Of a stretch of DNA of 41,491 bases, positions 34,024-41,491 are shown one piece after another. Within the stretch, counting starts at the first letter, position 1; every line of letters begins with the position of its first letter. Origin of the DNA: Streptomyces diastatochromogenes (GTDB lineage: Bacteria; Actinomycetota; Actinomycetes; Streptomycetales; Streptomycetaceae); the NCBI GenBank assembly GCA_001418405.1, contig LIQL01000261.1, positions 1 to 41,491 on the forward strand, in the 5' to 3' direction. The notes beneath the pieces are model-generated. The model made no database searches. It was not told where the DNA came from and was given only the letters and a program-made list of their open reading frames with translations. A program made the translations under genes and the position numbers.

Positions 34024-34085
34024 CAGCGGCCCGGTGCGGCCCGTGTCCGCTTGCCCGGGGGCGCGGCGGCGGGTCCGCTGGGGAC

Positions 34086-34784
34086 GTGACCGAACTTTCC
34101 CGTCATCACGGACATCACCTACCTTTTCACCGCTCCCCCGTGCCTTCGTCGCCGCTCCGCCGGCCGTTGCGGTGGCTGTCCCGCGCCCTGGGGCGGCCCC
34201 GCACCGGGCGTTCCGGGCCGGGCGGGCCGGGTGAGTTGAGCGCCCCGGCCGAGGCGGCCGTCCGCGGCTACCTGGCACACCGGCCGGACGCCACCGTGGT
34301 CGTGCTCGGCGAGGGCCTGGGAACCGGCTTCGGCCGGCTGGACAACGGGCGACTGACCTGGCTGTCGGTGCTGCCGCCCGGCGACGCGGCGGCCCGCCGG
34401 CTGCTGCTGCCGGACGGCCCCCGGCGCCGCACCCTCGACCGCCCGGGAACCGGCGCCGACTGGCCGAGCCTGGTGGCCGCGCCGGAGCACGGGGTGGTGG
34501 TGGCGGTGCCGGACGCGCCCGCGCGCCTGTCCACTGTCGCGGTGCGGGAGTTGCTGGCGGTGTGCGCGGCGCGCTTCCCCGGCGGGGCGCTCGTCCTGGA
34601 CGCGCTGCCCCGGTGGAGGGCGGCGGCGGTGCTCGCGGCCGGCCGCCACCCGGCCGTCGCGGCGGTGCGCACCCGGCCGGTACCGGCGGGCGCTCCGTCG
34701 TCCGGCCGGCCCCGCCGGGAGTGGCCGTGGCCGGTGCGGACGGTGGTCTGCGAGGTGCGCTTCGCGGTCCGGGCGGCCGTCTGA
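34086..34784 (+). CDS. Leucine-carboxyl-methyltransferase-like protein, probably degenerate
   Basis: A 232-aa protein between cobU and cobT. ATVVVLGEGLGTGFGRLDNG (about 69-88) fits the SAM-binding start of the LCM/YktD methyltransferase family, followed by TWLSVLPPGDAAARRLLLP, where the usual acidic D-L-P motif is replaced. The protein is shorter than active relatives and has a basic histidine-rich N-terminus. SAM binding is therefore uncertain. The GTG at 34086 is the first plausible start after the cobU stop 63 bases away. Its steady place in the cobalamin cluster suggests a linked role, but nothing in the sequence shows which. Confidence 0.7.
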   Translation: MTELSRHHGHHLPFHRSPVPSSPLRRPLRWLSRALGRPRTGRSGPGGPGELSAPAEAAVRGYLAHRPDATVVVLGEGLGTGFGRLDNGRLTWLSVLPPGDAAARRLLLPDGPRRRTLDRPGTGADWPSLVAAPEHGVVVAVPDAPARLSTVAVRELLAVCAARFPGGALVLDALPRWRAAAVLAAGRHPAVAAVRTRPVPAGAPSSGRPRREWPWPVRTVVCEVRFAVRAAV

Positions 34785-34863
34785 CGGACCGTCGACGGCA
34801 CCGGCACCGGCCGGTTCCCCACGTGCGCCGCGTCACCGCGCGGTTGCGGGTAATCTGCGCCGA

Positions 34864-35910
34864 ATGAGCGCCCTGAACCTCGATGACTTCGCCCAACTGA
34901 TCGAGCGCCCCGACGCCGACCTGCGTCGGGCCGCCGAGGACCGACGGGCCCGCACCCCCGTGCCGCCCGGCGCCCTGGGGCGGCTGGACGACCTGGGCGG
35001 GTGGCTGGCCGCCGTGCAGCAGCGGGTGCCGGTGCAGCCCGTGAAGCGGCCGCGGGTGGTGCTGTTCGCCGGCGACCACGGCGTGGCCGAACTGGACGTC
35101 TCGGCCCGGCCGGCCGGCGGGACCAAGGACCTGGTGCGGGCCGTGCTGGACGGCGTGAGCCCGGTGGCGGTGCTGGCCCGCGACGCCGCGGTGCCGGTGC
35201 GGGTGGTCGACATGGCCGTGGACTGCGACCCGGCGGAGCTGCCCCAGGAGGTCACCCGGCACCGCGTCCGCCGGGGTTCGGGGCGGATCGACGTCGAGGA
35301 CGCGCTGACCGCCGAGGAGGCCGAGGCGGCGTTCCGGGCCGGCATGGCGATCGCCGACGAGGAGGCGGACGCCGGCACCGACCTGGTCGTGCTGGGCGAT
35401 CTGAGCGTGGGCGGCACCACCGCCGCCGGCACCCTGATCGCGGCGCTGTGCGGGACGGACGCCTCGGTCGTCACCGGGCGGGGCGGCCGGCCGATCGACG
35501 ACCTGGCGTGGATGCGCAAGTGCGCGGCGATCCGGGACGCGCTGCGCCGGGCCCGGCCGGTCCTGGGCGACCAGTTGGAGCTGCTGGCCACCGTCGGCGG
35601 CGCCGATCTGACCGCGACCACCGGCTTCCTGCTGCAGAGCGCGGTGCGCCGCACCCCGGTGATCCTGGACGGCGTGGTGTCGGCGGCCTGTGCCCTGGTG
35701 GCGCAGCGGGTGGCGTTCCGGGCGCCGGACTGGTGGGTGGCCGGCCAGGCCAGCGGCGAACCGGCACAGGCCAAGGCGCTGGACCGGATCGCGCTCAACC
35801 CTCTGCTCGATCACGGCGTCACAGCGGGCGAGGGGGCCGGGGCGCTCCTGGCCCTGCCGCTGGTCCGGGCCGCCGCCGCCCTGGCGGCGGAGCTTCCGGT
35901 ACGCGACTGA
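34864..35910 (+). CDS. cobT: Nicotinate-nucleotide-dimethylbenzimidazole phosphoribosyltransferase
   Basis: A 348-aa enzyme making alpha-ribazole phosphate from nicotinate mononucleotide and the lower base dimethylbenzimidazole. Family segments include VPPGALGRLDDLGGWLAAVQ, VVLFAGDHGVAE, GDLSVGGTTAAG and GVVSAACALVAQ. The C-terminal LLDHGVTAGEGAGALLALPL matches the end of the family, where the catalytic Glu sits (E in AGEGAG). ATG at 34864 follows a 79-base gap. It works on the same nucleotide-loop branch as CobU and CobS. Confidence 0.96.
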   Translation: MSALNLDDFAQLIERPDADLRRAAEDRRARTPVPPGALGRLDDLGGWLAAVQQRVPVQPVKRPRVVLFAGDHGVAELDVSARPAGGTKDLVRAVLDGVSPVAVLARDAAVPVRVVDMAVDCDPAELPQEVTRHRVRRGSGRIDVEDALTAEEAEAAFRAGMAIADEEADAGTDLVVLGDLSVGGTTAAGTLIAALCGTDASVVTGRGGRPIDDLAWMRKCAAIRDALRRARPVLGDQLELLATVGGADLTATTGFLLQSAVRRTPVILDGVVSAACALVAQRVAFRAPDWWVAGQASGEPAQAKALDRIALNPLLDHGVTAGEGAGALLALPLVRAAAALAAELPVRD

Positions 35911-36161
35911 ATCCACCGGAAGCGCCCGCGCACCGCCCGCTGGCCACCGCACCGCGTCGGCCCCGCGTCGGCTCCCCGTAAGATCGCGTTTTGCACGTTT
36001 TTATCGGGAGACATCGCTGTGAATCCGGAGGATGGACACCGGCCGAGACCGACGGCCGCGGCGTGGTGCCACGGGCCCGCCGACCGCGGGGTGCGCGTCG
36101 AGGGCCGTCGCGCCGCGCCGGCCGGGGCCGGGCGACGCCGCGGGCCCGCGGAGCGCACGCG

Positions 36162-36887
36162 ATGAGCACGTCCGGGGCGGGCCGCCGGCACGGCACCGCC
36201 CTGCGCCGCGCCGCACGCGTCGAGTGGGGCCCGCTCCTGCGGACCGTGTGGCCGACCCTGGTGGCCCGCCGGCTCCGGGCGATCCCGCTGACCCTCGCAG
36301 CGGTGGGCCTGACGCTGGCGTTCCACTTCATCCAGCAACAGCCCTGGGGCTACCGGACCGTCCAGAACATCGGCTCGGTGCAGGCGTACGAGCACCTGTG
36401 GTTGGCGCTGCTGCGGACCCCGCTGTCGCTGTTCGTGCCGGCGCTGGACCTGCCGGTGTGGGGCGCGCTGGCGCAGGTCCTGGTCGTCTTCGGGATCGCC
36501 GAGATCTGCCTCGGCCGGTGGCAGACGCTGCTGGTCGCCTACGCGGCCACGCTCGCCGGGACGACGTACGCCCGGATCGGCCTGTGGCTCGGTCCGGACA
36601 GCCCGATCGGGCTGTCGGAGGTCGACAAGTTCGTGGTCGACACCGGCCCGTCGGCGGCGGTGGTCGGCCTGGCGGTGGTCGTCTGCTGGCGCTACCGGGC
36701 CCGCTTCACCTGTGCCGCGGTGGTCGTCGCGATGGTCGTCGAGGTGGTGTTCATCAAGAACAACCTCGCCGGCAAGGAGCACGTCGCGGCGGTGCTGGTG
36801 GTGCTGGCGCTGTGCGCGGTGTGGGACTGGTGGCGGCCGCGGAAACCGTGGGACGTCCAGTACGCCCGGGGCCGGACCGGCCCCTGA
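36162..36887 (+). CDS. Rhomboid-like membrane protein
   Basis: A 241-aa protein with about six hydrophobic segments after a basic start. TGPSAAVVG (S164) in one helix and H207 in KEHVAAVLVV of the last helix occupy the places of the rhomboid Ser-His dyad, although the usual G-x-S-G is G-P-S-A. It may be a protease or an inactive relative. The ATG at 36162 is chosen; the TTG at 35991 would add a non-conserved basic stretch. It sits between cobT (251 bases away, with nothing recognised in the gap) and cobS (56 bases away), and probably has no chemical role in cobalamin synthesis. Confidence 0.8.
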   Translation: MSTSGAGRRHGTALRRAARVEWGPLLRTVWPTLVARRLRAIPLTLAAVGLTLAFHFIQQQPWGYRTVQNIGSVQAYEHLWLALLRTPLSLFVPALDLPVWGALAQVLVVFGIAEICLGRWQTLLVAYAATLAGTTYARIGLWLGPDSPIGLSEVDKFVVDTGPSAAVVGLAVVVCWRYRARFTCAAVVVAMVVEVVFIKNNLAGKEHVAAVLVVLALCAVWDWWRPRKPWDVQYARGRTGP

Positions 36888-36943
36888 GCGGCGGCACGGG
36901 CCGCCCCGGCCGAGCCCGACCGGGCCCCGGGTACCCTGCCGCG

Positions 36944-37738
36944 GTGAACGACACCGCCCCCGCCTCCCCCGCCGACGCGCTCCGCTTCGCGTTCGGCACG
37001 CTGACCGTGCTGCCGGTGCGGGTGACCCGCTGGGACCGGGCCGCGGCCCGCGGCGGGATGCTGTGCGCGCCGGTGGCCGGGCTGGTGGTCGGCCTGTGCG
37101 CGGCGGCGCTCGGCGGGCTGTTGTTGCTGCTCGGCGGCGGGCCGCTGCTGGCCGCGGTCGGCAGCGCCGTGGTGCCCGCGGTGCTCACCCGCGGACTGCA
37201 CCTGGACGGGCTCGCGGACACCGCCGACGGCCTGGGCAGCGGCAAGCCCGCCGAGGAGGCGCTGGGCATCATGAAGCGCTCCGACATCGGACCGTTCGGC
37301 GTCGTCACCCTGCTCTTCGCGCTGCTCGCCCAAGTGGCCGCGCTGTCCGGGCTGTACGCGGCGGGCTGGGCGGCCGGCGCGGTCGGCGCGGTGGTGATGG
37401 CGGTCACCGCGCGCGCCGCGCTGACCCTCGCCTCCCGGGCGGGGGTGCCGGCGGCCCGTCCGGAGGGGCTGGGCGCGGCGGTCGCCGGGAGCGTTCCGGT
37501 GCCGGCCGCGGCGGGGTGCGCAGCGGTGGTGGCGGTCGGCTGCGCGGCGGCCGGTGCCGGGGTGGGCGGCCCGTACGGGGCGCTGCACGCCGGGTTGGCC
37601 GCGCTGTTGGGGCTGGCGGGCGGGGAGTTGCTGCTGCGGCACTGCCGGCGGCGGTTCGGCGGGGTGACCGGCGACGTCTTCGGGGCGCTCGCGGAGGGCG
37701 CCGGGCTCACCGCGCTGGTGCTGCTCACGCTCGGCTGA
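36944..37738 (+). CDS. cobS: Cobalamin (5'-phosphate) synthase
   Basis: A 264-aa membrane enzyme joining adenosyl-GDP-cobinamide with alpha-ribazole (phosphate), the last step of the nucleotide loop. The metal-binding motif is visible in LTRGLHLDGLADTADGLGSGKPAEEALGIMKRSDIGPFG (Asp cluster near 88-110), followed by hydrophobic segments rich in Ala/Gly/Val. GTG at 36944 has only a weak site and may be read by coupling with the upstream gene. It ends the cobalamin block. Confidence 0.95.
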   Translation: MNDTAPASPADALRFAFGTLTVLPVRVTRWDRAAARGGMLCAPVAGLVVGLCAAALGGLLLLLGGGPLLAAVGSAVVPAVLTRGLHLDGLADTADGLGSGKPAEEALGIMKRSDIGPFGVVTLLFALLAQVAALSGLYAAGWAAGAVGAVVMAVTARAALTLASRAGVPAARPEGLGAAVAGSVPVPAAAGCAAVVAVGCAAAGAGVGGPYGALHAGLAALLGLAGGELLLRHCRRRFGGVTGDVFGALAEGAGLTALVLLTLG

Positions 37739-37928
37739 ACATCCGACGGAACCGACAACTGCTCCATATGGCCGGATAGTTGGCGCATCCGCCCGTTGCC
37801 AGCCGACGCCCCGTCAGGTCCCGGTGCCGTAACCGGCCGGGCCAGGCGCCGCTCCCGAGCGTAGGCTCGGCCGCAGCAGCGCGTACGCGCGAAACGGATT
37901 CCCCGGACGGAACAGGACCTTCATCACC

Positions 37929-39473
37929 GTGACTGCACTGAGCCTCAGTACTTCTTCCGCCGCAACGGTGCGTGCGGATGCCGTCGTCGTCGGCGTGGCC
38001 AAGGGCGCCAAGGGCGTCGTGGTGGCCCCCGGCGCCGAGGCCGTGGACGACGCGTTCGGCGGCAAGCTCGCCGCCGTCCTGGAGACCCTCGGCGCGACTG
38101 GCGCCGAGGGCGAGGTGACCAAGCTGCCCGCCGCCGACGGCATCAAGGCGCCGGTCGTGCTGGCGGTCGGCCTGGGCGGCGCCCCGGCCAAGGACGACTC
38201 CTACGACCACGAGGCGCTGCGCCGCGCGGCCGGCAGCGCCGCCCGCACCCTGACCGGCACCAAGAAGGCCGCCTTCGCGCTGCCGGTCGAGCACGCCGGA
38301 GCGGCCGCCGCGGTGGGCGAGGGCGCCCTGCTCGGCGCGTACTCCTTCACCGCGTTCCGCAGCAACGGCGCGAACGGCAAGGGCGCCAAGGCCCGGAAGG
38401 ACGACGCCAAGTCGGCGCCGCTGGGCGAGGTCGTGGTCCTCGGCGGCAAGCCGCGCGACAAGGAGTTCAAGGCGGCCGCGGAGCGCGCCGAGGTGCTGGC
38501 CGCGGAGATCAACCGCGCCCGCGACCTGATCAACACGCCCTCCAACGCCCTGGACCCCAAGCAGTTCGCCACGCACGCGCAGGCGGCGGCCAAGGAGTTC
38601 GGCCTCACCGTCGAGGTGCTGGACGAGAAGGCGCTCAAGAAGGGCGGCTACGGCGGCCTGATGGGCGTCGGCCAGGGCTCGGAGGCGCCGCCGCGGCTGG
38701 TGCGGATCGCGCACACGCACGCGGCCGCGGAGCGCACGCTGGCGCTGGTCGGCAAGGGCATCACCTACGACTCGGGCGGCATCTCGCTCAAGCCGGCCGG
38801 CCACAACGAGACCATGAAGTGCGACATGAGCGGTGCCGCCGCGGTGTTCGCCGCGGTGGTGGCCGCCGCCCGCCTTGACCTCCCGGTGAACGTCACCGGC
38901 TGGCTGGCGCTCGCCGAGAACATGCCGTCCGGCTCCGCCACCCGCCCCGGCGACGTCCTGACCATGTACAGCGGCAAGACCGTCGAGGTGCTCAACACCG
39001 ACGCCGAGGGCCGGCTCGTGCTGGCCGACGCGCTGACCCGGGCCTCGGAGGAGACGCCGGACGCCATCGTGGACGTGGCGACGCTGACCGGCGCGATGGT
39101 GCTGGCGCTGGGCCACCGCCACTTCGGGATCATGGCCAACGACGACGCCTTCCGCACCTCGATCCACGAGATCGCCGAGGAGGTCGGCGAGGAGTCCTGG
39201 CCGATGCCGATGCCCGCCCACCTCCGCAAGGGCATGGACTCCCCGGTCGCCGACATCGCCAACATGGGCGAGCGGATGGGCGGCGGCCTGGTCGCCGGCC
39301 TCTTCCTCAAGGAGTTCGTCGGCGAGGGCATCCCCTGGGCCCACTTGGACATCGCCGGCCCGGCCTTCCACGAGGGCGCGCCCTGGGGCTACACCCCCAA
39401 GGGCGGCACCGGCTCCGCGGTCCGCACCCTGCTGCGGCTGGCCGAGCGCACCGCCGAGGGCGACCTGGGCTGA
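37929..39473 (+). CDS. pepA: Leucyl aminopeptidase, M17 family
   Basis: A 514-aa cytosolic dizinc aminopeptidase. The signature NTDAEGRLVLADAL, the zinc/lysine region VGKGITYDSGGISLKPAG with MKCDMSGAA, and the end ...PAFHEGAPWGYTPKGGTGSAVRTLL are all complete. An N-terminal macro-like domain precedes the catalytic half. The GTG at 37929 is chosen as the first plausible start after the 190-base gap from cobS; TAGGCT at about 37862 could be its -10 element. It is followed by a strong terminator, so it is not one unit with lpdA. Confidence 0.96.
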   Translation: MTALSLSTSSAATVRADAVVVGVAKGAKGVVVAPGAEAVDDAFGGKLAAVLETLGATGAEGEVTKLPAADGIKAPVVLAVGLGGAPAKDDSYDHEALRRAAGSAARTLTGTKKAAFALPVEHAGAAAAVGEGALLGAYSFTAFRSNGANGKGAKARKDDAKSAPLGEVVVLGGKPRDKEFKAAAERAEVLAAEINRARDLINTPSNALDPKQFATHAQAAAKEFGLTVEVLDEKALKKGGYGGLMGVGQGSEAPPRLVRIAHTHAAAERTLALVGKGITYDSGGISLKPAGHNETMKCDMSGAAAVFAAVVAAARLDLPVNVTGWLALAENMPSGSATRPGDVLTMYSGKTVEVLNTDAEGRLVLADALTRASEETPDAIVDVATLTGAMVLALGHRHFGIMANDDAFRTSIHEIAEEVGEESWPMPMPAHLRKGMDSPVADIANMGERMGGGLVAGLFLKEFVGEGIPWAHLDIAGPAFHEGAPWGYTPKGGTGSAVRTLLRLAERTAEGDLG

Positions 39474-39498
39474 CCCGGCGGCACGTCCGCAGGACCCA

Positions 39499-39528
39499 CG
39501 ACGGCCCCGGGTGCCCCCGGGGCCGTCG
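39499..39528 (+). terminator. Terminator after pepA
   Basis: Perfect 13-bp stem CGACGGCCCCGGG with complement at 39516-39528 around TGCC, 26 bases beyond the pepA stop. Confidence 0.8.
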
Positions 39529-39779
39529 GTACGCTTACCACGTCGTGTTCGCCCTCAACGAAATCCGTACGTGAGTACGCAGCAGTAACCCCCGATGGAG
39601 CGGCTGATCGGCCGTCCGGAGCCCGGCCCCGCGTCCCGCCTTCGTTGAACAAGTGCGAAGATGGGTTCTCGGCAGGACAGGGCCCCCCTTACCCAGGGCC
39701 GAAGTAAAGCGGCCGAACAACAGCCGCGGTCCGGTCATCGCAGACCGGCTCCGGCGCACCCATGCATGGAGGACGTGAC
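39529..39779 (+). promoter_or_regulatory. Presumed lpdA promoter and leader
   Basis: The gap from the pepA terminator to the lpdA start has CGTAC-GTGA-GTACG (39567-39580), a small dyad, and TTGAAC at about 39645, which could be a -35 element. No gene is supported. The ribosome site GGAGG is at 39768-39772. Confidence 0.4.
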
Positions 39780-41168
39780 GTGGCGAACGACGCCAGCACC
39801 GTTTTCGACCTAGTGATCCTCGGTGGCGGCAGCGGTGGTTACGCCGCCGCCCTGCGCGGGGCGCAGCTGGGTCTCGACGTCGCCCTGATCGAGAAGGGCA
39901 AGGTCGGCGGCACCTGCCTGCACAACGGCTGCATCCCCACGAAGGCTCTGCTGCACGCCGGTGAAATCGCGGACCAGGCTCGCGAAAGCGAGCAGTTCGG
40001 TGTCAAGGCCACCTTCGAGGGCATTGACATCGAAGCGGTCCACAAGTACAAGGACGAGGTCATCTCGGGCCTGTACAAGGGCCTCCAGGGCCTGATCGCT
40101 TCCCGCAAGGTGACCTACATCGAGGGTGAGGGCCGGCTGTCCTCGCCGACCTCCGTCGCGGTCAACGGCCAGCAGGTGCAGGGCCGTCACGTCCTGCTCG
40201 CGACCGGCTCCGTTCCGAAGTCGCTGCCGGGCCTGGAGATCGACGGCAACCGCATCATCTCCTCGGACCACGCGCTCACGCTCGACCGCGTCCCGAAGTC
40301 GGCGATCATCCTGGGCGGCGGCGTGATCGGCGTCGAGTTCGCCTCGGCGTGGAAGTCCTTCGGCACCGACGTCACCGTCATCGAGGGCCTCAAGCACCTC
40401 GTCCCCGTCGAGGACGAGAACAGCTCCAAGCTGCTGGAGCGGGCCTTCCGCAAGCGGGGCATCAAGTTCAACCTCGGCACCTTCTTCGACAAGGCCGAGT
40501 ACACCGCCGACGGCGTCAAGGTCACCCTCGCCGACGGCAAGACCTTCGAGGCGGAGGTGCTGCTCGTCGCCATCGGCCGCGGCCCGGTCTCGGCCGGTCT
40601 CGGCTACGAAGAGCAGGGCGTCGCGATGGACCGCGGCTACGTCCTGGTCGACGAGTACATGCAGACCAACGTCCCGACCATCTCGGCCGTCGGCGACCTC
40701 GCCCCGACCCTCCAGCTCGCGCACGTCGGCTTCGCCGAGGGCATGCTGGTGGCGGAGCGGCTGGCCGGCCAGAAGGTCGTCCCGATCGACTACGACGGCG
40801 TCCCGCGCGTCACGTACTGCCACCCCGAGGTCGCTTCGGTGGGCATCACCGAGGCCAAGGCCAAGGAGCTGTACGGCGCCGACAAGGTCGTGGCTCTGAA
40901 GTACAACCTTGCGGGCAACGGCAAGAGCAAGATCCTCAAGACCTCGGGCGAGATCAAGCTCGTCCAGGTCAAGGACGGTGCCGTGGTCGGCGTCCACATG
41001 GTCGGTGACCGTATGGGCGAGCAGGTCGGCGAGGCCCAGCTGGTCTACAACTGGGAAGCCCTGCCGGCCGAGGTTGCGCAGCTCATCCACGCGCACCCGA
41101 CGCAGAACGAGGCGCTCGGCGAGGCCCACCTGGCCCTCGCCGGCAAGCCCCTCCACTCCCACGACTGA
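39780..41168 (+). CDS. lpdA: Dihydrolipoyl dehydrogenase
   Basis: A 462-aa FAD disulfide oxidoreductase, the E3 subunit of 2-oxo-acid dehydrogenase complexes. The FAD-binding GGGSGGYAAALRGAQLG, the redox pair GGTCLHNGCIPTK, the NAD-binding GGGVIGVEFASAWKSFG and the C-terminal base His in IHAHPTQNE are complete. The GTG at 39780 with GGAGG 7 bases upstream is chosen over an in-frame ATG at 39762. sucB follows after 54 bases on the same strand, so the E3 and E2 genes are probably co-transcribed. Confidence 0.97.
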   Translation: MANDASTVFDLVILGGGSGGYAAALRGAQLGLDVALIEKGKVGGTCLHNGCIPTKALLHAGEIADQARESEQFGVKATFEGIDIEAVHKYKDEVISGLYKGLQGLIASRKVTYIEGEGRLSSPTSVAVNGQQVQGRHVLLATGSVPKSLPGLEIDGNRIISSDHALTLDRVPKSAIILGGGVIGVEFASAWKSFGTDVTVIEGLKHLVPVEDENSSKLLERAFRKRGIKFNLGTFFDKAEYTADGVKVTLADGKTFEAEVLLVAIGRGPVSAGLGYEEQGVAMDRGYVLVDEYMQTNVPTISAVGDLAPTLQLAHVGFAEGMLVAERLAGQKVVPIDYDGVPRVTYCHPEVASVGITEAKAKELYGADKVVALKYNLAGNGKSKILKTSGEIKLVQVKDGAVVGVHMVGDRMGEQVGEAQLVYNWEALPAEVAQLIHAHPTQNEALGEAHLALAGKPLHSHD

Positions 41169-41222
41169 CCCCCAGTCCCGGGCGCGACCACATCCGTACT
41201 TGCGATAGGAGCAACTGAAACC

Positions 41223-41491
41223 ATGGCGGTTTCCGTAACCCTGCCGGCGCTCGGCGAGAGCGTCACCGAGGGCACCGTCACCCGCTGGCTGAAGGCCGAG
41301 GGCGAGCGCATCGAGGCCGATGAGCCGCTGCTCGAGGTCTCCACCGACAAGGTTGACACCGAGATTCCCGCGCCGGCCTCCGGCGTGCTGGCCTCCATCA
41401 AGGTGGCCGAGGACGAGACCGTGGAGGTCGGCGCCGAGCTGGCCATCATCGACGACGGCACCGGTGCGCCGGCCGCCGCGCCGGCGCCGGC
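41223..41491 (+). CDS. sucB: 2-oxoglutarate dehydrogenase E2 (dihydrolipoyl succinyltransferase), 5' part
   Basis: The first 89 residues of an E2 component, cut by the window end. A lipoyl domain fills residues 1-79, with the lipoylated lysine K43 in STDKVDTE; an Ala/Pro linker begins at about 82. ATG at 41223 has AGGAG 11 bases upstream. The catalytic domain lies outside the window, so 2-oxoglutarate rather than pyruvate specificity rests on the neighbourhood and the family in streptomycetes. Confidence 0.85.
   Translation, partial: MAVSVTLPALGESVTEGTVTRWLKAEGERIEADEPLLEVSTDKVDTEIPAPASGVLASIKVAEDETVEVGAELAIIDDGTGAPAAAPAP

Overview
The window is high-GC actinobacterial chromosome, almost certainly Streptomyces. 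GTG starts are frequent, the genes carry the codon structure that produces long shadow frames on every strand, CtaC is a lipoprotein, and there is a XRE/DUF397 pair. I saw no tRNA, rRNA, CRISPR array, insertion sequence, integrase or attachment site. Most of the window is conserved core chromosome. Its left part follows the order trpD, bc1-aa3 respiratory genes, adoK, a membrane protein and erpA that is also known from mycobacteria.

Layout. 1-2923: a cysteine-desulfurase-like gene behind a SAM-IV riboswitch, then trpD. 3068-12482: the respiratory block, with ctaE-qcrCAB and ctaC-ctaD-ctaF as two minus-strand units; an atypical receiver-domain gene and an L,D-transpeptidase lipoprotein lie between them. 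12765-18987: a cysteine desulfurase fused to a TusA domain, adenosine kinase, a membrane-anchored unknown, erpA and nadA. 19078-24586: an accessory-looking stretch with a lipoprotein, a small unknown, the XRE/DUF397 pair, a two-gene unit of a 37-aa peptide plus an isoaspartyl-methyltransferase-like enzyme, and a ferredoxin-like/MBL protein. 24680-30154: an RND transporter with a two-component system on the same strand. 30239-32562: pspA and its partner, a DUF3043 membrane protein and a small unknown. 32782-37738: late cobalamin genes cobU, cobT and cobS with a degenerate methyltransferase-like gene and a rhomboid-like gene between them. 37929-41491: leucyl aminopeptidase, lipoamide dehydrogenase and the start of the 2-oxoglutarate dehydrogenase E2 gene, which runs off the window.

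How the genes work together. QcrCAB and CtaCDEF form the menaquinol-to-oxygen supercomplex. Iron-sulfur and sulfur-transfer functions (two cysteine desulfurases, ErpA, the Fe-S enzyme NadA, the Rieske protein) lie close to it. CobU, CobS and CobT carry out nucleotide-loop assembly of cobalamin. The PspA pair and the two-component/RND set look like envelope-stress and efflux functions.

Most unusual item: the unit at 22150-23369. A DG-rich 37-residue peptide is followed after 14 bases by a stand-alone methyltransferase of the isoaspartyl type, with the tail motif of RiPP-associated enzymes. It resembles an imiditide (aspartimide RiPP) locus and has no other maturation enzyme nearby. Other points worth a look are a hairpin containing the ctaE start codon, a perfect CACCCCT-A-AGGGGTG palindrome between ctaC and the TusA-fused desulfurase, and a Met-containing mini-ORF between the SAM-IV aptamer and its gene.
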